Under the pieces are notes generated by a model. That model saw only the letters and a program-made list of their open reading frames with translations, had not been told where the DNA came from and did not search any database. The translations under genes and the position numbers were made by a program. 64,000 nucleotides of DNA from an uncultured Corynebacterium sp. Its GTDB lineage: Bacteria; Actinomycetota; Actinomycetes; Mycobacteriales; Mycobacteriaceae. The stretch covers positions 1-64,000 of the forward strand of contig NZ_CABTZR010000001.1 of the NCBI RefSeq assembly GCF_902489365.1, written 5' to 3'. Position 1 is the first letter of the stretch, and the number at the start of each line of letters is the position of its first letter. Positions 45,446 to 54,581 of the stretch are shown piece after piece.

Positions 45446-45747
45446 GTAGCTGCCATTCCACTTTGAGTGATATCGACCTCACCGCCCCCTTACGGGGGCT
45501 CTAGCAGCCTTGCCCAGGCACATTGGTGGCAACTATCTCACTGCGAAACGCTTACCAAGAGCGCCATGCAACCACCAGCACAACCATTAACACTGTCAAT
45601 ATCGCCAGGTAGACGTGAATCTTCATGGGCAACCACTGGGGCGCGGCAAGAAGGTACCTCAGGACAATCCCGAAGCCATATATTTTCTCGGTCTTTAACA
45701 AACTCCAGATAGAAAGCTAACATCCCTAGGTTTCTTGGCGGGGCTCT
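45446..45747. other. intergenic region upstream of the pilus promoter
   Basis: About 300 bp between the pilus promoter and the upstream ABC exporter stop. It holds a perfect hairpin GCCCCC-TTAC-GGGGGC (45484-45499). A 61-codon reverse ORF (45538-45723) is not convincing. Nothing else was recognised. Confidence 0.4.
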
Positions 45748-47532
45748 CTAAGAACGATCACCAGTAGTTTTCGCGGCACGAAGGAGCGCCGCATAAGCGC
45801 CGTCGCGGGCCAGCAGCTCAGCGTGGGTGCCGCGCTCGGCCACGCGGCCGGCGTCGAGGACGACGATCTGGTCGGCATCGCGGATGGTGGACAGGCGGTG
45901 CGCGATGACCAGGCGGGTGGCGTCCGCACCAAGCACTGCTTCCTGGATAGCGCGCTCCGTTTCGTTGTCCAGGGCCGAGGTGGCCTCATCCAGGATGAGC
46001 ACCTGCGGTCGGCGCAGCAGCGTGCGGGCAAGCGAGAGGCGCTGCTGCTCACCGCCGGAGAAACGGTAGCCGCGCGAGCCTACGAGAGTATCGAGTCCCT
46101 CGGGAAGCGCGGCGATGACCTCGTCCACGCGGGCGGAGTGCAGGGCCGCCCACATCTGTTCTTCACTCGCCTCCGGCTGCGCGAAGAGGAGGTTCTCCCG
46201 CACCGTGCAGTGGATCAAGTAGGTCTCTTGGGAGACCACGCCAATAACCTCCGCGCGCTGCTCCGGCGGAATGTCACGCAGGTCGACTCCGCCCAGGCGC
46301 ACGGAGCCGGTGGTCGGGTCAGCCAAGCGCGCCATAAGTGCAGCGACGGTGGACTTGCCGGAACCGGTATGCCCCACCAGGGCGGTGGTGGTATGGGCGG
46401 GGATGGAAAGGGAGACGTCGGAAAGCGCGTCGGTGTCGGTGCCGGGGTAGCGGTAGGAGACGTTGTGGAGGGTGAGGGAGGCGTCGGCAAGCTGGGCGGG
46501 CTCGGTGGCCTCAGTGAGATCGGGCTCCAGGTCCAGGTACTCAAAGATGCGGCTGAACAGCGCCATCGACGCCACCCACTGCGCGCCCACGTTAAGCAGG
46601 CCAGTGATGGGGCGGAAGATCTGGGTCTGCAGGGTGGAAAAGGCGATGAGCGTGCCAATCGTAATCCCCGGACGCAGGCCGGCCACCAGGTAAATCAGGG
46701 CTGGCATGACCCCGAAAATGATTTGCGTCAGCGCCATGCGCCAGCGCCCGGCCAGCTGTGATTCGAGCTCCAGTCGGATGAGGGAGCGGGAGGTTTTCTC
46801 AAACGTGTCATAGACGCGCTCCTGAGCACCCAACGTGGCCGCCAGACGCATACCGGAAACGGACAGATTCTCCGAAATGGTCTGCTGCAATGTCGCCTGC
46901 GCGCGGCTGTTTTTCTCCATGAGGCTGCGGCGCAGCACGGCGGCGCGGCGGGTGAGCCACACGGCGGGTGGCAGCACCACCAGGGACAACAGCGAGAGGG
47001 TGGGCGAAAGCGCCACCATCGCCACCAGGGTGGCCACCGTCATGGTGAGGTTGCTGGCCACGGACGTCGCGGTGGTGGTGACCATGCCGCGCATCGCTGC
47101 GATGTCATTAGTCAGGCGCGATTGAATCTCACCGCCGCGGTTATTGGTAAAGAACTGCAGCGATTGGCGCTGCAGGTTGGCAAAGACCTGCGTGCGCAGC
47201 TCGTGCATGATGGTGTGCCCCACCCGCGCGGATAAAAAGGACTGGATAACGCCAATGGCCTGAGAGACCACGGTGATGGCCAGCATGCCACCCACCAGCC
47301 ACAGAAGCAGCGTGGTGTCGTGCTCAGGAATCGCCTCGTCCACGGTGCGGCGCACCAAGAAAGGCTGCACCACGGTCAGCCCAGAAGTCGCGATGATGAG
47401 CGCAACCACCAGCAGCAGCGTGCCGCGGTGGGCTGCGAAAAGGCCGGCGACGCGACCAAACTTCACTGGGTGCTGGGCCAGCTGATCGACGTCCGCCGGG
47501 TCCTTCACCGCGGTGTGCATCGGCCGGGTCAT
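45748..47532 (-). CDS. ABC exporter (fused permease and ATPase)
   Basis: A 594-residue half-transporter: cytoplasmic N-terminus, six-helix exporter domain (about 30-320), ATPase (about 350-594). Walker A is GHTGSGKST, signature FSGGEQQRLS, Walker B VLILDEATSALD and the H-loop VIAHRLST; all are canonical, so it probably works as a homodimer, unlike the 20.6-24.3 kb pair. It may export lipids or drugs. It begins 3 bp after the VanW gene stop, so the two are probably cotranscribed. It may belong to the conserved core rather than the pilus island. Confidence 0.9.
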   Translation of the reverse strand: MTRPMHTAVKDPADVDQLAQHPVKFGRVAGLFAAHRGTLLLVVALIIATSGLTVVQPFLVRRTVDEAIPEHDTTLLLWLVGGMLAITVVSQAIGVIQSFLSARVGHTIMHELRTQVFANLQRQSLQFFTNNRGGEIQSRLTNDIAAMRGMVTTTATSVASNLTMTVATLVAMVALSPTLSLLSLVVLPPAVWLTRRAAVLRRSLMEKNSRAQATLQQTISENLSVSGMRLAATLGAQERVYDTFEKTSRSLIRLELESQLAGRWRMALTQIIFGVMPALIYLVAGLRPGITIGTLIAFSTLQTQIFRPITGLLNVGAQWVASMALFSRIFEYLDLEPDLTEATEPAQLADASLTLHNVSYRYPGTDTDALSDVSLSIPAHTTTALVGHTGSGKSTVAALMARLADPTTGSVRLGGVDLRDIPPEQRAEVIGVVSQETYLIHCTVRENLLFAQPEASEEQMWAALHSARVDEVIAALPEGLDTLVGSRGYRFSGGEQQRLSLARTLLRRPQVLILDEATSALDNETERAIQEAVLGADATRLVIAHRLSTIRDADQIVVLDAGRVAERGTHAELLARDGAYAALLRAAKTTGDRS

Positions 47533-47535
47533 GGC

Positions 47536-49227
47536 TTAACCGCAGGTAACGATGGGCTGCGGGTCGTAGACCGTGGTGGTGGTCTCCCGGGAGATTTCCT
47601 TGCCGGACAAGTCCTTAATCACGCGGGTATCCGAGGTGGTAAAACCCGGCGCGCCGGAGGACGGCGAGCAGTCCTCGCTCACGGACTTGCGCTGCGGCTC
47701 GGTCTTGGCCCAGCGTCCGTTGTTGATGGACTCAACCTCGACAGTCTTGACGCCCTTGAAGCGCACGGTGATCTCGTCACCAAAGCTGGTTTCGATGCGC
47801 ACCGGATGGTTGGAGGTGTTCTTGAACTGCAGGTCAATCGCGCCTTCATAGACAGTGGCCTCGCGGCCGGCCGGGTAGCGCGAAATGTAATAGGAGTGCG
47901 GGGTGTGCGCGGTATCCTCCATGCCGGCGAAGTAGGCGGCGTTGTACAGGGTGGTGGCGAACTGAGAGATGCCACCGCCCACGGCCGTGCCCGCATGGCC
48001 GTCGATGATGATGCCGGATTCCACGTAGCCCTGCGCGGTGCCGCGCGGGCCGGTGTAGCCGTTGAGGGAGAAGGTCTCACCCGGGTTAACCACGGCACCA
48101 TTGACTTGCTGGGCTACCAGCCGGATATTGGTGCCGGAGGCCCCAGAGAAACCGCCGGTAGAAAACTCGGACACGGTGTCATCGAAGGTGGCCTTCTCCG
48201 CCATCTCCGTGGTGAAGTCCGCGGGGTCCGGCTTGTAGTCGGCATTCCATTCGCGGTCGTCCTCGCTGCTCACACGGTCCTCGAAGTCCTCGAGGGTCTT
48301 CTCCCAGTCGATGATGGAGCCATCCACCGAGGGCGTGATCTGCTTGTCGTTGCCGCTGAAGGAAATCTTGGCGTTGGTGCCGGGCACCTCGGAGCCTTGC
48401 ATGCGCTCCTGGAAGAGCTCGCGCGCACGGTTCTTATCCACCTTGAGGCGCAGCTCGCCGTCCTCGGCGGCGATGGACACGAACTGGGAAATCTCCGGCT
48501 TGCGCAGGGTGCCGGCGGTGTTGTTCTCCCCCTTGAGGGTCAGCGGGTTATCCAGCGCGCGGGCGGCATCCCCGGTGCGCATGGCCTCAATCGCCTCATC
48601 ATTAATCTGTGGTTCCACCACCATCGGCTCGACGTCTACGCCTTCGGGGTCGAGCCAGTGCTTCACGACGCCCTCGTGCAACTCTCCCTCTTCCACCACC
48701 TGGCCGAGCTTGGGTTTGGTCTCTTTGAGGGAGCCGTCGATAAGCTCCAGGTTTCCATCCTCCGGCTCGACCTTCAGCTCGTTGCCCACGCGCTCGAGCT
48801 GACCGGAGAGCTGGTTCTCATCGATGTCCACGGCCACAGGGATTTCCTGGGTGGGCTTGATGAAGCTGTACAGGCGCGAGAAGGGGTTCAGGGAAGCGTC
48901 GGGAATGCCGTCGACGGCTTTCTGATAATTCAGGCTTAGGCCGGAGTCTTGGGGGATAAGCTGCGAGCTTTTCTCCCCGGCACGGATATCCACGGGCTGG
49001 GCCGCGACGTCCCCGAGTTCCTGCTCCAGCTTCTCCACCGCGGCGGTGCGCTCCATGCGGGAGATGTCCACGCCGCCGACCGACGTCGCGCGCGGGACCT
49101 TGTGCTGGTTGGCCATGACGTCCCACGCATAGGCGATGCCGGCGATGAGTATCAGGCCGACGAGCACGCCAAGGGCCACCTGGAGCCCCTTGCGTCGCTG
49201 TTGGCTGTGTCCGATTGCCTTTTTCAC
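47536..49227 (-). CDS. VanW family protein with PG-binding domains
   Basis: A 563-residue single-pass envelope protein. The short basic N-terminus is followed by a membrane helix (about 15-38). The extracytoplasmic part has repeats of the peptidoglycan-binding type found in YoaR/VanW proteins (about 45-330), then the VanW domain with NIRLVAQQVNGAVVNPGETF, AVGGGISQFATTLYNAAYFAGM and SYYISRYPAGREATVYEG. The function is unproven; envelope-linked roles are likely. GTG 49227 is chosen over a much longer ORF because TAATCT lies exactly seven bases upstream and the upstream gene ends at 49262. Confidence 0.88.
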   Translation of the reverse strand: MKKAIGHSQQRRKGLQVALGVLVGLILIAGIAYAWDVMANQHKVPRATSVGGVDISRMERTAAVEKLEQELGDVAAQPVDIRAGEKSSQLIPQDSGLSLNYQKAVDGIPDASLNPFSRLYSFIKPTQEIPVAVDIDENQLSGQLERVGNELKVEPEDGNLELIDGSLKETKPKLGQVVEEGELHEGVVKHWLDPEGVDVEPMVVEPQINDEAIEAMRTGDAARALDNPLTLKGENNTAGTLRKPEISQFVSIAAEDGELRLKVDKNRARELFQERMQGSEVPGTNAKISFSGNDKQITPSVDGSIIDWEKTLEDFEDRVSSEDDREWNADYKPDPADFTTEMAEKATFDDTVSEFSTGGFSGASGTNIRLVAQQVNGAVVNPGETFSLNGYTGPRGTAQGYVESGIIIDGHAGTAVGGGISQFATTLYNAAYFAGMEDTAHTPHSYYISRYPAGREATVYEGAIDLQFKNTSNHPVRIETSFGDEITVRFKGVKTVEVESINNGRWAKTEPQRKSVSEDCSPSSGAPGFTTSDTRVIKDLSGKEISRETTTTVYDPQPIVTCG

Positions 49228-49234
49228 GTGTACG

Positions 49235-49240
49235 AGATTA
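49235..49240 (-). promoter_or_regulatory. leaderless -10 of the VanW gene
   Basis: TAATCT on the reverse strand, seven bases before GTG 49227. No ribosome-binding site is present. Confidence 0.6.
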
Positions 49241-49261
49241 ACGGCTGCCAGCTGGTTTTTA

Positions 49262-50323
49262 CTAGTCGCCCTCTTGCTGGTCCACCACGTCGGCGGCTGC
49301 GTCGATGACCGCGTTGATGTCATCGTCGGTAGACCACAGCGGCATATCGGCGCCCGCTGCCAGCGCCGCGGCCACGGCCTCCGGCACGCTAAAACTATCC
49401 GATATGGAAGCCATTCCCCCCAGGTCATCGGTGTAAATCGTGCCCTCGAAACCCAGTTCCTCGCGGGCCAGCTGATAGGCCTGCGGGTTAAGGGAGGCGG
49501 GCTCGTCCCCTAACCCAGGCACCACGAGGTGCCCCATCATGAGGGCCGCGTCCGGGGCTTGCGGGATTGCCGTGTGGAAAGGCACGAACTCGTGTCCGTA
49601 CAGTTCTTCCAGCGGCGGGGTGACGGCCTCACCCAGGTGTGTGTCCCCGGAGGCACGCCCGTGGCCCGGGAAGTGCTTGAACACGGCCTTCACGCCGGCG
49701 GCCTGCAACCCGCGGGCAAAGGCCGCGCCATATTCGCCGGCGGCCTGTGGGGCGGTGGAGAAGGCGCGGTCACCGACGACTTCCAGGTCTCCCCCATCCA
49801 CGTCGAGCACCGGGGCGAAGTCCACCGTCACGCCGTGGGCGCGCAGGCTCTGCCCGATTTCTGTGGCCAAGGCTTCAACCTCGTCCGGGCTATGCCCCTC
49901 CGCCATGGCCTGCGGGGAGGGGTAGTCGCCCAAGATTTCAGAGAAGCGCTGCACGCGCCCGCCTTCGAAATCGATGGACACCTCAAAGTCACGGCCCATC
50001 TCCTCGCGCAAAGCGTTCACTCCCCGCGGGCCATCGCTGAGCAGCTCCGGGTCGGCCCAGCTCGGGATAAAGAGCCCACCCACGCCGGCTTCCAGCTTCA
50101 CGCGGGCATCCTCGTAGTTCAGCGCCGGCGGCATGAGCTTGGCGGCAGCGCGGGCGCGGACGTCCTCGGGCGCGGCATCGTGTTCTGCCGCGTCCCCCGA
50201 CGCGGCGCTCGAGGCCGCGGCGCTGGTTTCGCTAGGCGGGGCGTCGGAAAGCACAGGCTCCTCACTACACGCGCTCAGCGCACAGGTAGCACTCAACAGG
50301 AGGGCGGGCATTGCTTTTCTCAT
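49262..50323 (-). CDS. lpqI: glycoside hydrolase family 3 lipoprotein, LpqI-like beta-N-acetylglucosaminidase
   Basis: A 353-residue lipoprotein (lipobox LSAC, about residue 19) with an Ala/Ser/Asp-rich tether. The GH3 barrel shows GLFIPSWADPELL, SIDFEGGRVQRFSEI, the His-Asp acid/base loop FKHFPGHGRASGDTH and the nucleophile in IYTDDLGGM. Rv0237 LpqI releases N-acetylglucosamine from peptidoglycan fragments and lies next to the aftD region in mycobacteria, as here. ATG 50323 is preferred; GTG 50329 just upstream is an alternative. Confidence 0.9.
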   Translation of the reverse strand: MRKAMPALLLSATCALSACSEEPVLSDAPPSETSAAASSAASGDAAEHDAAPEDVRARAAAKLMPPALNYEDARVKLEAGVGGLFIPSWADPELLSDGPRGVNALREEMGRDFEVSIDFEGGRVQRFSEILGDYPSPQAMAEGHSPDEVEALATEIGQSLRAHGVTVDFAPVLDVDGGDLEVVGDRAFSTAPQAAGEYGAAFARGLQAAGVKAVFKHFPGHGRASGDTHLGEAVTPPLEELYGHEFVPFHTAIPQAPDAALMMGHLVVPGLGDEPASLNPQAYQLAREELGFEGTIYTDDLGGMASISDSFSVPEAVAAALAAGADMPLWSTDDDINAVIDAAADVVDQQEGD

Positions 50324-50369
50324 GCCCACCAGTGTGCCTGAAGCACCCGCGCGGGAAACAAGCGGTTGT

Positions 50370-50375
50370 TAGGAT
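50370..50375 (+). promoter_or_regulatory. leaderless-type -10 of the Usp gene
   Basis: TAGGAT, six bases before ATG 50382. Confidence 0.5.
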
Positions 50376-50381
50376 GGTCAC

Positions 50382-50885
50382 ATGAATAACGGAGAGACCA
50401 TGCTCATTGCCTATGACGGCTCCGACCGCGCCGACCGCGCCCTCGAGTACGCCGCGCGGCTCCTGCGCCCCACCGACGTCGAAATCCTCACCGCCTGGGA
50501 GCCGTCCGCACGCCAGGCCGCCCGCGCGGTCAGCCGCACCGGGCTGCACCAATCCACGGTCTCACCGGACAGCGTGGAGGATGACCCGGCCTATGAAGAG
50601 GCCCTCGCCATCTGCCACCACGGAATTGCCAAGGCCGAGTCCCTCGGCCTGCGCGGCCATGCCCACCTGGTGGAATCAGTGACGACGATTCAGAGCGCGA
50701 TTGTCGACGCCGCCCACGAACTCGACATCGACGTTATCGTCACCGGCACCCGCGCGCTCACCGGCTTCCGCTCCTTGTGGACGAATTCCACGGCGGAGTA
50801 CATCGTGCGCAACGCCGGTCTCCCAGTCTTCATCGTGCCGCCGGAGAACGACGATGAGGACGACGCGGAAGAAAGCGACTCCTAA
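50382..50885 (+). CDS. universal stress protein (UspA family)
   Basis: A 167-residue Usp-fold protein. The first strand has the acidic nucleotide-contact residue in LIAYDGSDRADRALEYAARLL. The C-terminal VTGTRALTGFRSLWTNSTAEYIVRNA block corresponds to the ATP-binding loop, although the G-2x-G-9x-G(S/T) motif is imperfect, so nucleotide binding is uncertain. The acidic tail (DDEDDAEESDS) is unusual. Members help survival in stress. Its position before the envelope genes gives no functional clue. ATG 50382 has TAGGAT six bases upstream. Confidence 0.88.
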   Translation: MNNGETMLIAYDGSDRADRALEYAARLLRPTDVEILTAWEPSARQAARAVSRTGLHQSTVSPDSVEDDPAYEEALAICHHGIAKAESLGLRGHAHLVESVTTIQSAIVDAAHELDIDVIVTGTRALTGFRSLWTNSTAEYIVRNAGLPVFIVPPENDDEDDAEESDS

Positions 50886-50902
50886 AGGCAGCTTTTAGCT
50901 GC

Positions 50903-50908
50903 TAGAAT
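50903..50908 (+). promoter_or_regulatory. leaderless-type -10 of the DUF2613-aftD unit
   Basis: TAGAAT, eight bases before ATG 50917. It would start the short DUF2613 gene and aftD. Confidence 0.55.
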
Positions 50909-50916
50909 CTGGCGCC

Positions 50917-51114
50917 ATGGCATTCGACAGCGATTCCCTCAACAAGCGCACCCTGGGCCCGGCCCTGGGCAGCGCGGTCGTCGGCGTGGCGCTGGGAGTC
51001 GTGACCATCCTGGGCATTGCCCAATTCTCGCAGGCCGATGCCGTGCCGAACGATAATTCCGTCAAGGCCTCCGACGCCGTGATGGGCGGGCCGGAGTACG
51101 GCTCCCGCGAGTAA
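50917..51114 (+). CDS. DUF2613 family small membrane protein
   Basis: A 65-residue protein with one membrane helix (GSAVVGVALGVVTILGIAQF) and a short outer tail (VPNDNSVKASDAVMGGPEYG). It matches DUF2613, encoded directly before aftD in mycobacteria (Rv0236A) and corynebacteria. The tight link suggests a role with AftD, perhaps stability or localisation. The aftD GTG begins 3 bp after its stop. Confidence 0.85.
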   Translation: MAFDSDSLNKRTLGPALGSAVVGVALGVVTILGIAQFSQADAVPNDNSVKASDAVMGGPEYGSRE

Positions 51115-51116
51115 GC

Positions 51117-54100
51117 GTGCGCGCACGCATCGGGGGGCTTTTCTTTTTAGCCCTCGTGGTTCTGGTGCAGCCGTGGGGGCTGACCGCTGCTGATACCAAG
51201 CACGATCTGGTGGCCAACCCGGCTCATTTCTTAGGCGCCGCCCTGCATGCTTATACCGATACTTTCACGCTGGGCCAGCTACAGAACCAGGCCTATGGCT
51301 ACCTCTTCCCGCAGGGCTTGTTCTTCTTGCTGGCGGACCCACTTCCGGATTGGATAGCGCAACGTGCCTGGTGGTTCCTGGTCCTGGCGGTGGGCTTTGT
51401 GGGCTTCTTCCGCGTGGCCCGCACGGTGCTTCCCGCTGCCCCTAGCTTTGCTGCGCTGGCAGGCGGGGTGCTCTTTGCGCTCTCCCCGCGCACGTTGACC
51501 ACGCTGGGCGCGATTTCCTCGGAGACCTGGCCGGTTATGCTCGCGCCCTGGGTGCTGCTTCCCTTCCTGCGGCCGGGCCGGCTGTGCTGGCGGGATGCCG
51601 CGCCCTCGGTGGTGGCGGTGGCGTGCATGGGCGCGGTCAACGCCACGGCCACACTCGCTGCTTGCCTGCCGGCGGGTGTGATTCTGCTGTGGCGGCGCGC
51701 GGGCAAGGCCGGCCTGGTGTGGTTGGCCGGATGCGCTGCGGTATCCGCGTGGTGGATTACCCCGCTGCTCATCCTGGGCCGCTATGCCCCGCCTTTTACG
51801 GAATTCATCGAGTCCGCCGGCGTGACCACGCGCTGGCTCAACCTGGCGGAAATCCTGCGCGGCACCACGAGTTGGGCGCCGTTTGTGGATACCGAACGCG
51901 TCGCCGGCAACGAGCTGGCCACCGAGCCGGTCTTCGTGCTTGTCACCGTGGCCGTGGCCGCCCTGGGTCTAATGGGCCTGGCCCGGCTGCCGCGCGAGTG
52001 GGCCTTCATGCTGTTGGTGGGGGTGGCCGTGCTCGGCACGCATGCCACCTGGTACCTCGACGCGCTCGACGGCCCTCTGGCCGCGCTGCGCAACGTGCAT
52101 AAGTTCGACCCGCTGGTGCGCATCCCACTGGTACTCGGCGTGGCCGCGATTGCTGCCAGGGTGAGGCTGCCGCGTTCGGTGGACTTGGGGCGTCGTGAAG
52201 CAGCGGGCCTTCTGGTGTGCCTGGTGGTTGCCGGTGCGACCGCCCCGGCGTGGGCGGGCCGGCTGCTGCCGAAGGGCGCGTACGAGGAGGTGCCCGACTA
52301 TTGGCATGAGGCCGCCGCTTTCATGAACAACCTGGATACGCGCGTACTCATCTACCCGCCGGCGTCCTTTGCGCGGCAGGACTGGGGCTGGACGCGCGAT
52401 GAGCCGGCGCAGCCGCTTCTCGACGTCCCCTGGGCCGTCCGCGACGCCGTCCCTCTCATCCCGCCCGAGGCTATCCGTGGCCTGGACGGTGCGATGGCGC
52501 AGATCGAGCGCGACCCTGCCACAGCACCCGTGGTTTTGCAGCGTCTTGGAATCGGGGCCGTCGCGGTGCGCCACGACCTGATTTCTGGTTCTGCGGACCA
52601 TATCCCGGGCGAGGTCCACACCTTCGGGGAGGTCGATGTCGTCGTCTTCGACCCCGACCTCTCCATGAACCTGGCGCCTGCGAATCCGCCGCGGGTGGCG
52701 GGCGGTGGGGAATCGCTCGCGCTCCTTTCCGGCCCGCATGAGCTGGTCTCCTCCGACGCGGACATCGTCACCGATACGCCTGCGCTGCGCGACCGCAACT
52801 ACGGCACACTCAGCGGCCCGGTTTCCGCGCCGCTGACCTCTGATGACCCCTCCACCGTGCGCAACCGCCTGCGCGACTATCCCTCCGCTGGCCCGCTGAC
52901 CCAGGTAGTGGAGCACGATGGCCGCGTCACCGCATCGTCCTCTGCCGCAGATGCCTCCGCCTTCGGCGGGGCGAACCCGGCGCATTCTCTCACCGCCGCC
53001 GTTGACGACGAGAACTCCACCGCCTGGTGGCCAGCGCCCGGTGATTCCGGCTGGCTGGAGCTGCATGCCGCGTCCTCGTGGACCTCGCCCACGCTGCGGC
53101 TGATGACCACCGGCACGACGGAGGTGACCATCCACAACGGCGATTCTCAGGTCACGGTCACCATGGAGGCCTACCGCGCCCGCGATATCCGCGTGCCCGG
53201 CGCGAAAGCCTCCACCATCCGCATCGAGCCGCAACGCCGCACCGGGATTGCCGAGGCCTCCATCGTGGACCAGCCCACCCCGCGGCGCCTCGTCACCGTG
53301 CCCGATACCTCGCCCGATGCCGAGCAGTTCCTCTTCCAGCAGGACAACGAGCACATCCTCATCCGTTCCTTTACTTCCCCGCGCGACATGACCGTGCGGC
53401 TCTCCGGTGAAAAAACAGTGCTTATCGACGGCTCCCCCTACGCCCCCAACTCCACCCTCAACCTGCCCGCCGGTCAGCACCTCGTGCGCACTACCGGCGA
53501 CTGGGCAGCGCTGACCGATACCGCGTCCGCCTTGCCTGATCCCCTCCCCGCCTCCTCACACGCATCTTCTGCGGACTCAGCCACTTCTTCTAACCAGGAA
53601 GCCGCCGCAGCCGAGCCCTCCACCGACTCTGGCTATACCCCGCTCGCTTCCGGCGAGACCATCGAGCCCGCCGACCACGACCGCCTTCTCATCACCGGCC
53701 GCGCCTTCAATGAGGGGCTGCGCGGCGAGCTGCGCTCCACGCCAGGTTCGGCGCAAGACTCAGCCCCGGGCTCGACGTCGGCCTCCAGCTCGGAACCACT
53801 GCCCCTCGAACCGCGCTCCATTGATGCCGACACGCAAGCTTTCCTCATCCCTGCTGGCGCAAGCGGCATCTTCCACATGTCTTTTGTTGCCGACCGCGCC
53901 TACCGCGTGGGCCTGGGCCTCGGCGGCGCGCTCGCCGCGCTGACCACCGCGCTGTGCCTGCTCGTTATGGCCCGCAATCCCCGCCGCCATCCCGCCTCCG
54001 CTGCCTCGCCTCCTACTTCCGCCTCCCCCGCCCGTTTTGCCCACTCGTCTCTCTCGGCGCGTGTCCTTCTGGCACTACTCATCGCGGCAACGATGGCGCT

Positions 54101-54329
54101 CGTTGCGGGTCTTCCCGGTGTGGCCGCCGCTGCCGCGGCGTGGGCTATTACCCGCTGGACCACGCTGCGCCCCGACTACCTGGCGGGCGCGCTCACCTTG
54201 GCCGCGGGCGCGATGCTCGCCCGCGCACCTTGGCCCGCGGAGGGCTACGCCGGCGATTCGCTGCTCGTTCAACTGCTGTGCGTCGCGGCTATCACGTGCG
54301 CGTGCCTCCCACCCCGCCGCGCCTTATAG
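51117..54329 (+). CDS. aftD: alpha-(1->3)-arabinofuranosyltransferase AftD
   Basis: A 1070-residue GT-C glycosyltransferase (DUF3367) that adds branching arabinose from decaprenyl-phospho-arabinose to arabinogalactan and lipoarabinomannan at the outer membrane face. About ten N-terminal helices (to about 420) carry early extracytoplasmic acidic residues (ADTKHD). The large outer region (about 430-930) includes discoidin-like carbohydrate-binding folds (DDENSTAWWPAPGDSGWLEL) and a Ser/Ala-rich linker. Further helices follow at 935-1068. Mycobacterial AftD is longer (about 1400). GTG 51117 is coupled to DUF2613. Confidence 0.9.
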   Translation: MRARIGGLFFLALVVLVQPWGLTAADTKHDLVANPAHFLGAALHAYTDTFTLGQLQNQAYGYLFPQGLFFLLADPLPDWIAQRAWWFLVLAVGFVGFFRVARTVLPAAPSFAALAGGVLFALSPRTLTTLGAISSETWPVMLAPWVLLPFLRPGRLCWRDAAPSVVAVACMGAVNATATLAACLPAGVILLWRRAGKAGLVWLAGCAAVSAWWITPLLILGRYAPPFTEFIESAGVTTRWLNLAEILRGTTSWAPFVDTERVAGNELATEPVFVLVTVAVAALGLMGLARLPREWAFMLLVGVAVLGTHATWYLDALDGPLAALRNVHKFDPLVRIPLVLGVAAIAARVRLPRSVDLGRREAAGLLVCLVVAGATAPAWAGRLLPKGAYEEVPDYWHEAAAFMNNLDTRVLIYPPASFARQDWGWTRDEPAQPLLDVPWAVRDAVPLIPPEAIRGLDGAMAQIERDPATAPVVLQRLGIGAVAVRHDLISGSADHIPGEVHTFGEVDVVVFDPDLSMNLAPANPPRVAGGGESLALLSGPHELVSSDADIVTDTPALRDRNYGTLSGPVSAPLTSDDPSTVRNRLRDYPSAGPLTQVVEHDGRVTASSSAADASAFGGANPAHSLTAAVDDENSTAWWPAPGDSGWLELHAASSWTSPTLRLMTTGTTEVTIHNGDSQVTVTMEAYRARDIRVPGAKASTIRIEPQRRTGIAEASIVDQPTPRRLVTVPDTSPDAEQFLFQQDNEHILIRSFTSPRDMTVRLSGEKTVLIDGSPYAPNSTLNLPAGQHLVRTTGDWAALTDTASALPDPLPASSHASSADSATSSNQEAAAAEPSTDSGYTPLASGETIEPADHDRLLITGRAFNEGLRGELRSTPGSAQDSAPGSTSASSSEPLPLEPRSIDADTQAFLIPAGASGIFHMSFVADRAYRVGLGLGGALAALTTALCLLVMARNPRRHPASAASPPTSASPARFAHSSLSARVLLALLIAATMALVAGLPGVAAAAAAWAITRWTTLRPDYLAGALTLAAGAMLARAPWPAEGYAGDSLLVQLLCVAAITCACLPPRRAL

Positions 54330-54581
54330 GTCCGCGACCGCGCTGCACATAGCTTGTCCGCCCACTGCCGCAGCCTTCTGGACCGCTGGTTTCGACGCGG
54401 ACCCGCTACGTATGGTGCTCCGCACAAGGCGCCTTTTGACTGATGCCTTTTGTCAGATGCCTGCTGCGAAATCGGAGGCGAAGCCAAAGAGGCTAGTTAG
54501 GAAGCAGAATCAGTCAAGCCAGCGGCGCTGGCAAGGGATCCGGACCCCACGGTAGCGGAATGGGAAGCGGAGCCGGCAGAG

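Noticed and set aside
45538..45723. 61-codon reverse ORF upstream of the pilus promoter
   Set aside because: No ribosome-binding site, hydrophobic pattern or recognisable family.
45450..45750. Right-hand attachment repeat of tRNA-Gly for a pilus island
   Set aside because: I looked for the tRNA 3' end (CCCGTCGTCGGCTCC) near the right edge of the island and found no copy. No integrase is present.
47320..48939. 539-codon plus-strand ORF opposite the VanW gene
   Set aside because: Antisense shadow of a recognised protein, with no plausible start signal.
54330..54581. Possible small gene between aftD and tmaT
   Set aside because: Only short overlapping frames without ribosome-binding site or conserved features were seen.
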